A stretch of 64,000 bases of DNA from assembly GCA_022828085.1 (NCBI GenBank), contig JAJEIY010000031.1, positions 32,679 to 96,678 of the forward strand, written 5' to 3'. Source of the DNA: Acidobacteriota bacterium (lineage in GTDB: Bacteria; Acidobacteriota; Vicinamibacteria; Marinacidobacterales; Marinacidobacteraceae). The notes under the pieces are model-generated. The model did no database searches. It worked only from the letters and a program-made list of their open reading frames with translations, and had not been told where the DNA came from. Of the stretch, positions 9,861 through 16,409 are shown one piece after another. How positions within the stretch are numbered: the stretch's first letter is position 1; each line of letters begins with the position of its first letter. A program made the position numbers and the translations under genes.

Positions 9861-10218
9861 GGAAACGACAACGGCGTATTCGACGGCCGAAGCCCTCGAG
9901 ATGCTGTGCGCCCTCTCCCAGGAGAGCCGCCTCGACATCTTCCGGTTGCTCGTCCAGAGCGGCCCGGACGGACTCGCGGCCGGCGCCATCGCCCGGCACT
10001 GTCATCTGCCGGCGCCGACCTGCTCGTTCCATCTGAAGGAGCTCAAGAAGGGCGGGCTCCTCCGGTGCTGCCGCCACGGCAGGTCCCAGATCTACACCGT
10101 GAACCTGCAAGGCATCCGGGATCTGCTCGACTATCTGACGGAGCACTGCTGCACCGACCACTGCGACCACGAGGCGACGAATGGCGCCGACGGTCGGGAA
10201 CCGGAGGCGGTGGACTGA
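9859..10218 (+). CDS. ArsR/SmtB-family metalloregulator, copy 2
   Basis: Winged-helix repressor of 119 aa, paralogue of the preceding gene. It has the same PAPTCSFHLKELKKGGLL recognition region and CRHGRSQIYTVN wing. The C-terminal thiol cluster is EHCCTDHCDH with Cys97, Cys98 and Cys102, plus three His that copy 1 lacks (His96 is shared; His101 and His104 are new), so the two paralogues may sense different ions. I choose the ATG at 9859 because it matches copy 1 residue for residue and sits seven bases after the -10 box; an upstream in-frame start at 9724 would run through the promoter. Downstream is a strong hairpin at 10264-10288. A sensor with no adjacent effector gene is notable. Confidence 0.87.
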   Translation: METTTAYSTAEALEMLCALSQESRLDIFRLLVQSGPDGLAAGAIARHCHLPAPTCSFHLKELKKGGLLRCCRHGRSQIYTVNLQGIRDLLDYLTEHCCTDHCDHEATNGADGREPEAVD

Positions 10219-10263
10219 ACATTTTGCGACGGGCTCCGCTTGGGGTGGACAAATAACGAAGGT

Positions 10264-10288
10264 CCGGGAGCGGGTTGGCCGCTCCCGG
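10264..10288 (+). terminator. Hairpin downstream of arsR2
   Basis: Perfect 10-bp stem CCGGGAGCGG / CCGCTCCCGG with a GTTGG loop, 46 bp after the arsR2 stop. No U-tract follows. A related sequence (GGTTGGTCCGCTCCCGG) lies after arsR1 at about 9722-9738, so the duplicated unit includes the 3' flank. Confidence 0.5.
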
Positions 10289-10450
10289 TGGCGCGGCGGG
10301 TGAGGGAAGGAGTGCCCACGGCCGGAAGGGGACCGGAGTCGGGACCGGTGCGCGCCGGTTTCCCCGGTGCGGACCCGCGGGGGACGGTTCGCCGTTCCCC
10401 CTGAAGGGCGTCTGGCGCGCCCCCGGTTGGTGTGTCGGCACCGTGTTCGC

Positions 10451-10488
10451 TTGCGTGCGGTGCAATAGTTCGATAATATTGGAAATAT
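10451..10488 (+). promoter_or_regulatory. Third copy of the arsR-type promoter/operator
   Basis: TTGCGT at 10451-10456, 17-bp spacer, TAATAT at 10474-10479, seven bases, then ATG at 10487. The 26 bases before and including the ATG are nearly the same as in front of arsR1, with the perfect ATATT-GGA-AATAT palindrome at 10476-10488. It should be bound by the same repressors. Confidence 0.6.
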
Positions 10489-10792
10489 GAAAATAAGGAC
10501 TCGAGAGTTGAAGACAACGGATCCGGAATCCGCCGATGCGTGCTGGCTGAACGCTCTGACCGAGCCGGTCCTGGAGGCGCTCACCCGTCTTCCCCGGTCG
10601 GTGGTTGCCGAGAGTCTCGGCGGCGTGAAGATCGCCGAGCGCTGCCATCACGGCGGTGTCCGCCGCGGGTCTCCGCATGCCCGGTTGCTGCGCGCGCTGT
10701 CGCGGCGCCCCACCCCGCGACGCCGCTGCCGGCAGGAAGGCCACCATCCCGGGGTCATCTGCTACGGACCCCACGGATCCGGAGACGCATAG
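10487..10792 (+). pseudogene. ORF behind third arsR-type promoter; possible decayed ArsR copy
   Basis: A 101-codon frame starts exactly where the two arsR genes start relative to the promoter copy. It is not a recognisable ArsR, but residues 21-55 (LNALTEPVLEALTRL ... GGVKIAERCHH) line up loosely with the helix-1 to helix-3 part of arsR2 (LCALSQESRLDIFRLL ... GAIARHCHL). After that the similarity is lost, and a different frame shows a GCCARCRG string reminiscent of the CCRHGRS wing. I read this as a third, frameshifted and diverged ArsR unit, or a new short ORF under ArsR control. It is in the same frame as the downstream P1 peptidase but separated by the TAG at 10790. Confidence 0.35.
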
Positions 10793-10912
10793 GCCGGAAG
10801 TGACGCGCCGGAGCCGGACGGCGTCCGGCGACGCCGCGCCGGCGTCCCGCGCGGAGCGAACTGCCGCGGCGGGCCGCCTCCTCCGGGAACGGCGCCGAAT
10901 AGAATCAAGGCC

Positions 10913-12040
10913 GTTCTGTTCCCTCGGCGAGCCCCAGCCCTGCTGCTCCTCGCTCTCGGGACCGTCATCCCGCTTTGCGGAAACGCCGGGGAACCCGAAC
11001 GCCGGCAGGTCGTCCTTCCTTCCCCCGATCCCGGACTCGTTGCGGTTGCCGGCATCGAGGTGGGCCACCACGAACTGGACGGCCTCCCCACCGGCTGCAC
11101 CGTAGTCCTGGCCCGGGAGGGCGCGGTTGCCGGGGTTGACGTCCGGGGTTCCGCTCCCGGAACCCGCGAGACGGATCTGCTCGATCCCGAGAACACGGTG
11201 GAGCGCGTGCACGCCGTGGTCCTGTCCGGGGGCAGCGCGTTCGGCCTCGCGTCCGCCGACGGAACGGTGCGGTTCCTGGAAGAGGCCGGGATCGGCTATC
11301 CGGTGGGGCCCTTCCGGGTGCCGATCGTCCCGGCCGCGATCCTGTTCGATCTCGGAGTGCAGGGTCCGGGGGCCGTCCGTCCGGGCGCCGACTGCGGCTA
11401 CCGGGCCGCCGCCGCCGCGAGCCGGGACCCGGTGCGGCGCGGCAACGCGGGCGCCGGCGCCGGAGCCACCGTGGGGAAAAGCCGCGGTCTCGCCCGAGCG
11501 ATGAAGGGCGGGGTCGGCTCGGCCTCGCTGCGCTTTCCGGACGGCCTCGTGGTGGCGGCGCTCATCGCGGTGAACGCGGTGGGCGACGTGGTGGACCCCG
11601 CGGACGGGACGGTGGTCGCCGGGGTTCGTAACGACGCGGGGAACCTCGCGGACGCCCGCCGGCTGCTGCTCGAGCCGCTGTCCGGTCCGCCCGCCGGCCC
11701 GGACGCGGAACGCGCCGGCCCCCTCGCCGGCGCCAACACCACGATCGGCGTGGTGGCGGTGAACGCTCCGCTCAGCAAGGCGGAAGCGAACAAGGTGGCC
11801 GAGATGGCGCACGACGGGCTGGCGCGAACCATCTACCCCGTGCACACGCCCGCTGACGGAGACACCCTGTTCGCGCTCTCCACCGGGCGGGGGCCGGAGA
11901 CGCGCCTCAGCCGGGTCGGGGCACTCGCCGCCGAGGTGGTGGCGCGGGCGGTTCTGGACGCCGTCCGCTCGGCGGAGTCGCTTCCCGGACTGCCGGGCGC
12001 GGGGGATCTCCCGGCGCCTCCGGACCTCCAGGGCCGCTGA
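10913..12040 (+). CDS. P1 family peptidase (DmpA/ThnT-type autoprocessing aminopeptidase), start codon atypical
   Basis: Ntn-like self-cleaving hydrolase of the DmpA/P1 family. Motifs: the N-terminal VAVAGIEVGHHELDGLPTGC region, GGSAFGLASADG, the GAGAGATVGK loop, MKGGVGSAS, and the probable autocleavage site in GANTTIGVVAVNAPL where the Thr after Asn (residue 276 in my numbering) would be the nucleophile. The frame has no ATG, GTG or TTG before GTG 11060, which would remove the first conserved strand. Upstream in frame there is a clear signal peptide (RRAPALLLLALGTVIPLCGNAG). A TAGAAT box at 10900-10905 ends seven bases before a GTT codon at 10913, exactly the leaderless spacing used by neighbours. 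I therefore place the start at 10913, as a non-standard codon or a base error for GTG. Likely periplasmic. The symporter follows after six bases. Confidence 0.75.
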   Translation, partial: VLFPRRAPALLLLALGTVIPLCGNAGEPERRQVVLPSPDPGLVAVAGIEVGHHELDGLPTGCTVVLAREGAVAGVDVRGSAPGTRETDLLDPENTVERVHAVVLSGGSAFGLASADGTVRFLEEAGIGYPVGPFRVPIVPAAILFDLGVQGPGAVRPGADCGYRAAAAASRDPVRRGNAGAGAGATVGKSRGLARAMKGGVGSASLRFPDGLVVAALIAVNAVGDVVDPADGTVVAGVRNDAGNLADARRLLLEPLSGPPAGPDAERAGPLAGANTTIGVVAVNAPLSKAEANKVAEMAHDGLARTIYPVHTPADGDTLFALSTGRGPETRLSRVGALAAEVVARAVLDAVRSAESLPGLPGAGDLPAPPDLQGR

Positions 12041-12046
12041 CCGCGC

Positions 12047-13408
12047 GTGTCCCCGCATCTCGCCGTCCTCGCCGCGTACTCGGCCCTGCTGATCGCCGTC
12101 GGCTGGGTTGTCTCCCGAAAGGCGCGCTCCGCCGAGGGGTTCTTCGTGGCGGGCCGCCGTCTCCCCGCCCGGCTGGTCTTCGCGACGGTGCTGGCCGCGA
12201 ACATCGGGGCCGGCTCCACCATCGGTGCGGCGGCGCTCGGCTACGAGCACGGGCTGGCCGCCTTCTGGTGGGTGGGGGCGGCGGGCCTCGGCACCCTGCT
12301 GCTCGCCTGCTGGCTGGGTCCGCGGATGTGGCGGGCGGCGTCCGCAGCCCGCCTGCGGACGGTGGGCGATTTCCTCGAGCTGCGCTACGGCGCGGGGGTG
12401 CGGGTCGCCCTCACCGGCCTCCTGCTGGTGGCCACCCTCTTCGTGCTCGCCGCCCAGTTGCTCGCCGCCGGGGTGCTCATCGAGGGAGCGGCGGGGATTC
12501 CGCTGCCGCTCGCGATCCTCGCTGCCGCGGTGGTGATGACCGCGTACTTCGCGGTCGGCGGTCTCCAGAGCGCGGCCTCGGTCAACTTCGTGCAGCTCGG
12601 CGTGCTGCTCGCCGGCCTCGGACTCGCGGTCCCCTACGCGTTTGCCGCCGCCGGGGGAGGTGCGGGAATCCAGGGAAGTCTCGGGGAGGACGCACTGGAC
12701 GTCTTCGGCAGCGCCTCGCTCGCGTTCGGCTACACCGCGCTGCTGATCCCGGCCTTTCTCGTTTCGCCGGGGATCCTGCAGAAGCTGTTCGGAGCCCGGG
12801 ACGAGAGCGCCGTCCGGCGCGGTCTGACCGCCGCCGGAATCGCGCTGCTCGCCTTCGCGGCGGTTCCGCCGCTTCTCGGAGCGGCGGCCGCGGTCCTCCA
12901 TCCCGGACTCCCCAACCCCGACGCCGCCCTCCCGGCGCTGCTGATCGACTCGCTTCCCCTGTGGCTCGGGTGCCTCGGGGTCGCGGCCCTGTTCTCGGCC
13001 GAGGTGTCGAGCGCCGACGCGGTGCTGTTCATGCTCTCGACCTCGCTGTCACGCGATGTCTTCCATCGTTTCCTGCGGCCCGACGCCGATGACCGCACGG
13101 TCCTGCGGGTGGCGCGCGGCGCCGCGGTGGTCTCCGGACTCGCGGGCGTCGTCATCGCGATCCTCGCCCAGAGCGTGATCGCTTCGCTGACCGTCTTCTA
13201 CTCGGTCCTGGGGGTTTCGCTCTTCGTGCCGGTGGTCGTCGGCCTCCATCGCTGGCGGCCTCCGGCGCGGGCCATCCTGAGCGGCGCCGGCGTCGGGGTG
13301 CTCGTGTTTCTGCTGGCGCCGGAGGACGGAGTCCTGCCGGCGCCCCTGCTGGGGATCGCGGCGTCGGCCGTGGTGGTGTTCCTCCACCTGCGGACTGCCA
13401 GACGCTGA
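12047..13408 (+). CDS. Sodium:solute symporter family transporter
   Basis: Inner-membrane secondary transporter of 453 aa of the SSS (LeuT-fold) family with about 13 hydrophobic helices. Family features visible are SRKARSAEGFFVAGR after the first helix, LAANIGAGSTIGAAALGYEHG in the second helix region, and the AALFSAEVSSADAVLFMLSTSLSRDVF segment that carries the Na2-site Ser/Asp residues. The substrate (amino acid, carboxylate or other) cannot be inferred. GTG at 12047 is six bases behind the P1 peptidase stop, so the two likely form an operon; import of peptidase products such as amino acids would make sense but is inference. Confidence 0.88.
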   Translation: MSPHLAVLAAYSALLIAVGWVVSRKARSAEGFFVAGRRLPARLVFATVLAANIGAGSTIGAAALGYEHGLAAFWWVGAAGLGTLLLACWLGPRMWRAASAARLRTVGDFLELRYGAGVRVALTGLLLVATLFVLAAQLLAAGVLIEGAAGIPLPLAILAAAVVMTAYFAVGGLQSAASVNFVQLGVLLAGLGLAVPYAFAAAGGGAGIQGSLGEDALDVFGSASLAFGYTALLIPAFLVSPGILQKLFGARDESAVRRGLTAAGIALLAFAAVPPLLGAAAAVLHPGLPNPDAALPALLIDSLPLWLGCLGVAALFSAEVSSADAVLFMLSTSLSRDVFHRFLRPDADDRTVLRVARGAAVVSGLAGVVIAILAQSVIASLTVFYSVLGVSLFVPVVVGLHRWRPPARAILSGAGVGVLVFLLAPEDGVLPAPLLGIAASAVVVFLHLRTARR

Positions 13409-13422
13409 CCGGAGCCGCAGCG

Positions 13423-14568
13423 TTGGTTTCCGAGGGCCCCGGCCGGGCACCGAGATCCGCCGACGTGACGGTCGTCGGGGCCGGACTCGCCGGACTGCAG
13501 TGCGCCCGGTTGGTCGCCGAGGCCGGGCTCGACGTGGTGCTGGCGGATCGGAAGGAGGACGTCGGGGAGCGGGTGCACACGACCGGGATCTTCGTCCGCA
13601 AGTCCCTCGAGGACTTCGCGCTGCCCCCGTCCTGCCTGGGTCCGCCGGTCCGCCGGGCGGTGCTCTATTCGCCGGCGCGGCGCGCACTGCCGCTGGCGAG
13701 CCGCCACGACGAGTTCCGGGTGGGCCGGATGGCGGCGCTCTACCGTGAAATGCTCGGCCGCTGCCTCGAGTCGGGGGTCCGCTTCGTCTCCGGCGCCCGC
13801 TATCGCGGCTCCCGCCGGACGGGAGGGGTGATCGTGGCCGAGTTGGAACGCGAAGGACGGACCCTGAGCTGGGAGACCGGTCTCCTGGTGGGCGCCGACG
13901 GCGCGAATTCCCAGGTCGCCCGCGACCTGGGCCTCGATTCCAACACCGAATGGCTCGTGGGTCTGGAGTCGGTGCACAGCGGGGTGCCGCTCGCGGAGGG
14001 GGCGGCGCTCCACTGCTTCCTGGACCCCCGCATCGCGCCCGGATACCTCGCCTGGGTGGTTCAGGACGGCGAGGAGACGCACGTGGGGGTGGGCGGCTAT
14101 CCCGACCGCTTCCATCCCCAGACCGCGCTCGCGGCATTCACCGCCAGTCTCGACGGGCATTTCGCGCTCGATGAGGGCCGGTTCCTCGAACAGCGCGGCG
14201 GCCGGATCCCCGTGAACGGCGTGCTGCGGCGGATCGGTACGGACATGGGGTTGCTCGTCGGCGATGCCGCGGGTGCGGTCTCGCCGCTCACCGCGGGTGG
14301 TTTCGATGCTTGCCTGCGGCTCTCCCGGCAAGCCGCCGACGTCATCGTGCGGCGCTTCGAGACCGGCGACCCCGGGGTGCTCGCGACGTATTCCGGTGCG
14401 AACCTCCGGGCCCGGTTCTGGTCCCGCCGCTGGATGCGGGCGCTCCTGGCCGGGGTCCGGAGCCGGGCGGCGATGGAAGCGATCTTCTGGCTGCTCCGGT
14501 GTCCGCCGTTCCGCAACCTGGCGTGGCAGGTCTTCTTCCGGCGGCGTTCCTTCCCGGACCTGGAGTGA
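13423..14568 (+). CDS. FAD-dependent oxidoreductase, geranylgeranyl-reductase-like
   Basis: Flavoprotein of 381 aa with the N-terminal Rossmann motif VVGAGLAG (about residues 17-24), an LVGADGANSQVARDLG segment, and the second FAD motif GDAAGAVSPLTAGGFD near residue 280. This order is that of the geranylgeranyl reductase/p-hydroxybenzoate hydroxylase group, with the PLTAGG typical of prenyl reductases. It may hydrogenate a polyprenyl side chain or act as a monooxygenase. The start is TTG at 13423 with GGAG eight bases before; no better start exists upstream after the symporter stop at 13408. Read in line with the symporter, so possibly co-transcribed. Confidence 0.82.
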   Translation: MVSEGPGRAPRSADVTVVGAGLAGLQCARLVAEAGLDVVLADRKEDVGERVHTTGIFVRKSLEDFALPPSCLGPPVRRAVLYSPARRALPLASRHDEFRVGRMAALYREMLGRCLESGVRFVSGARYRGSRRTGGVIVAELEREGRTLSWETGLLVGADGANSQVARDLGLDSNTEWLVGLESVHSGVPLAEGAALHCFLDPRIAPGYLAWVVQDGEETHVGVGGYPDRFHPQTALAAFTASLDGHFALDEGRFLEQRGGRIPVNGVLRRIGTDMGLLVGDAAGAVSPLTAGGFDACLRLSRQAADVIVRRFETGDPGVLATYSGANLRARFWSRRWMRALLAGVRSRAAMEAIFWLLRCPPFRNLAWQVFFRRRSFPDLE

Positions 14569-14582
14569 CGTTACCGGCAGGG

Positions 14583-14650
14583 GCCGCCGGTCTCCAGGCC
14601 GGCACGCGCGGCGCTGGGTGCCGCGCACGTCGCGACGCCACCCACCCTCA
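14583..14650. repeat. Family-2 two-hairpin palindromic repeat
   Basis: Forward unit: hairpin GCCGGTC-TCCA-GGCCGGC, then a second hairpin GCGCGGC ... GCCGCGC, then ACGTCGCGACGCCACCCACC tail. It fills most of the gap between the flavoprotein and vapC ends (convergent). Confidence 0.6.
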
Positions 14651-14712
14651 AGATGCATCCGGCCTGGAATCCATGCTCCGCTCCCCCCGTTCGGCACGGG
14701 CGCCCGCGGTGT

Positions 14713-15117
14713 CTACTGCCAGTCTTCGACCGTGAGGCCCGGGACACGGCGGAATTCCCGGACGTTGCCCGTTATCAGCGTCGCGGCAAGCGCCCGCGCG
14801 TGGGCTGCGATCAACAGGTCGTTGCGCCCGATCGGCTGGCCGGCCCTCTCCATTGCGCTCCGGATTTCGCCGTAGAGCCGGTCGGCCGGTTCCGCGAGTG
14901 GGCGCACATCCACGGCCTCCAGGACCGCCTCGACCTGCTCGCTCAGGCGCGCGGAACCGCGTCGCGCGGCGCCGTAGCGCAACTCGGCGGCGACGATGAC
15001 GCTGATCGCGTAGCTGGCTCCGGCAAGCGCTGCGACGCGCGCCGCCAGCGGGCCGTCGGGACGCCGGATCAAGGTCGAGACGACATTGGTGTCCAGCATG
15101 TACCGCAGCGGGGCCAC
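14713..15117 (-). CDS. vapC: VapC-type PIN-domain toxin
   Basis: PIN-domain ribonuclease of 134 aa, toxin of a type II module. Acidic metal residues are present: MLDTN at the N-terminus, the AAELRYG Glu, and RNDLLIAAHA Asp, followed by LITGNVREFRRVPGL near the end. This set is that of the VapC/FitB group, which cleaves tRNA or rRNA. The GTG at 15117 begins one base after the vapB stop; the alternative ATG at MLDTN would shorten the protein by six residues but spoils the usual spacing. Neutralised by the upstream antitoxin. Confidence 0.92.
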   Translation of the reverse strand: MAPLRYMLDTNVVSTLIRRPDGPLAARVAALAGASYAISVIVAAELRYGAARRGSARLSEQVEAVLEAVDVRPLAEPADRLYGEIRSAMERAGQPIGRNDLLIAAHARALAATLITGNVREFRRVPGLTVEDWQ

Positions 15118-15118
15118 G

Positions 15119-15382
15119 TCAGAAGATCTCTTCCGGCTCCACCGGAGGATCGTCGATCACCGGAAACTCTTCCTCCAGCGGCGAGAGCCGTGCCAGCACC
15201 TCTGCCAGTGACGGAGTTCGATCGATGGGCTCAAGGATCAAACGGTTCTCATCCCGATAGACGACGACCTCTTCCGCCGCCAGTTCGAATTCGCGAGGTA
15301 TGCGGACCGCCTGATTCCGACCGTTCCGAAACAGACGGGCCTGGCGGGCGTGCTGCGTGAGAGCGGAGACGTTCTCCGACAT
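15119..15382 (-). CDS. vapB: VapB-type AbrB-fold antitoxin
   Basis: Antitoxin of 87 aa. The N-terminal half QARLFRNGRNQAVRIPREFEL is the swapped-hairpin AbrB/MazE DNA-binding fold; the acidic C-terminal tail (EEEFPVIDDPPVEPEEIF) is the flexible toxin-binding part. Promoter and operator overlap the ATG, so the pair is probably autorepressed and made from a leaderless transcript. Confidence 0.92.
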   Translation of the reverse strand: MSENVSALTQHARQARLFRNGRNQAVRIPREFELAAEEVVVYRDENRLILEPIDRTPSLAEVLARLSPLEEEFPVIDDPPVEPEEIF

Positions 15383-15417
15383 ATGCTGAGCATATGCCGC
15401 GGTGCGCTAGCCGTCAA
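15380..15417 (-). promoter_or_regulatory. vapBC promoter with 17-bp palindromic operator on the start codon
   Basis: Reading the minus strand: TTGACG (15417-15412), 17-bp spacer, TATGCT (15394-15389), six bases, ATG (15382-15380). A perfect inverted repeat CATATGCT-G-AGCATATG (15380-15396) contains both the -10 box and the ATG. A VapBC complex bound there would block the core promoter. The layout predicts a leaderless mRNA. Confidence 0.7.
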
Positions 15418-15455
15418 TTCCGCGAAGCGCCGCCCCGGGCCATAATCCGCGCGCC

Positions 15456-16244
15456 GTGACCATCGCCTCCCCCTTCTCGCTCGCCGGGATGGACGTCGTG
15501 GTGATCGGCGGCGCCTCCGGGATCGGCGAAGCGAGCGCGCGGCTGGCCGCCCGCTCCGGCGCCCGGGTGGTGGTGGCCGACCGGGACGAAGCCGCCGCCG
15601 GCCGGGTCGTCGCCGCCATCGCTCGGGAGGGTGGAACCGCCGTCGCCCGTGAGGTGGACATCCGCTCCGGGCAATCGGTCGGGAATCTGTTTCCCGGACT
15701 TGAGTCGGAGGGGTTCCAGCCGCGCGGACTGGTCTCCACCCCGGGCGTGAACGTGAGGAAGCGCCTCGCCGATACGAACGAGGAAGAGTTCGAGCGGGTC
15801 GTCTCATTGAACCTGAAGGGGACCTTCCACGCGCTGCGCCACGGGGCGGCCAGCCTCGCGCGTTCCGGCGGCGGCAGCATCGTGCTGCTCTCCTCGATCC
15901 GCTCCCAGGTGGTCGAGGCGGGGCAGGGGGTCTACGCGGCGACCAAGGCGGGCATCGTCCAGCTCGCCCGCACCGCGGCGGCGGAGTGGGCCGCCTCCGG
16001 GGTCCGGGTGAACGCCCTCGCCCCGGGAGTGGTCGAGACGCCGCTCACGGCCCAGATCGAGAAGCGGCCCGACTGGAAGCAGGCGTACACCGACAAGACC
16101 CTGCTCGGACGCTGGGCGTCGGCGGAAGAGATGGCCGCGCCGACGGTGTTCCTGTTGTCCCCGGCGGCGAGCTACGTCACCGGCTCGGTGCTCTTCGCGG
16201 ACGGCGGCTGGACGGCGGTGGACGGCCGGTTCGATCCGCTCTGA
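15456..16244 (+). CDS. SDR family oxidoreductase
   Basis: Classical short-chain dehydrogenase of 262 aa. Cofactor motif GGASGIG at residues 18-24, Asp for NAD preference in VVVADRDEA, catalytic Ser in VLLSSIRS, Tyr-x3-Lys in GVYAATKAG, and the PGVVETPL and FADGGWTAVDG C-terminus. The usual NNAG strand is replaced by VSTPGVN. The substrate is unknown; closest types are 3-oxoacyl-ACP or sugar/steroid dehydrogenases. GTG at 15456 follows a CATAAT box by nine bases without a Shine-Dalgarno sequence. It is divergent from vapBC. Confidence 0.88.
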   Translation: MTIASPFSLAGMDVVVIGGASGIGEASARLAARSGARVVVADRDEAAAGRVVAAIAREGGTAVAREVDIRSGQSVGNLFPGLESEGFQPRGLVSTPGVNVRKRLADTNEEEFERVVSLNLKGTFHALRHGAASLARSGGGSIVLLSSIRSQVVEAGQGVYAATKAGIVQLARTAAAEWAASGVRVNALAPGVVETPLTAQIEKRPDWKQAYTDKTLLGRWASAEEMAAPTVFLLSPAASYVTGSVLFADGGWTAVDGRFDPL

Positions 16245-16337
16245 GCGGGCGGGCAGGTGGCTGTTCCGGAGCCGGCGGGTCCGAGGCTGGGGCGATAGCG
16301 GGGCCGGCGGGTTCCGGCCGGGGCGCCCTCCGGGAAT

Positions 16338-16404
16338 GGGTGGGTTGCGCCGTGCGCGGCATGGAGTGCCGCGCGTGCCGGCCGGAGGTCGGCGTTCCAG
16401 GCCG
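16338..16404. repeat. Family-2 two-hairpin palindromic repeat (reverse)
   Basis: Reverse orientation: GGGTGGGTTGCGC tail, hairpin GTGCGCGGCA ... TGCCGCGCG, then GCCGGCC-GGA-GGTCGGC and GTTCCAGGCCG. It sits between the convergent ends of the SDR gene and addA. Bases 16245-16337 hold nothing else I can recognise. Confidence 0.6.
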
Positions 16405-16409
16405 TCGCG

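Noticed and set aside
9311..10218. An arsenic-resistance operon around the arsR genes
   Set aside because: No arsB, acr3, arsC, arsM or similar gene is found on either side; only regulators are present.
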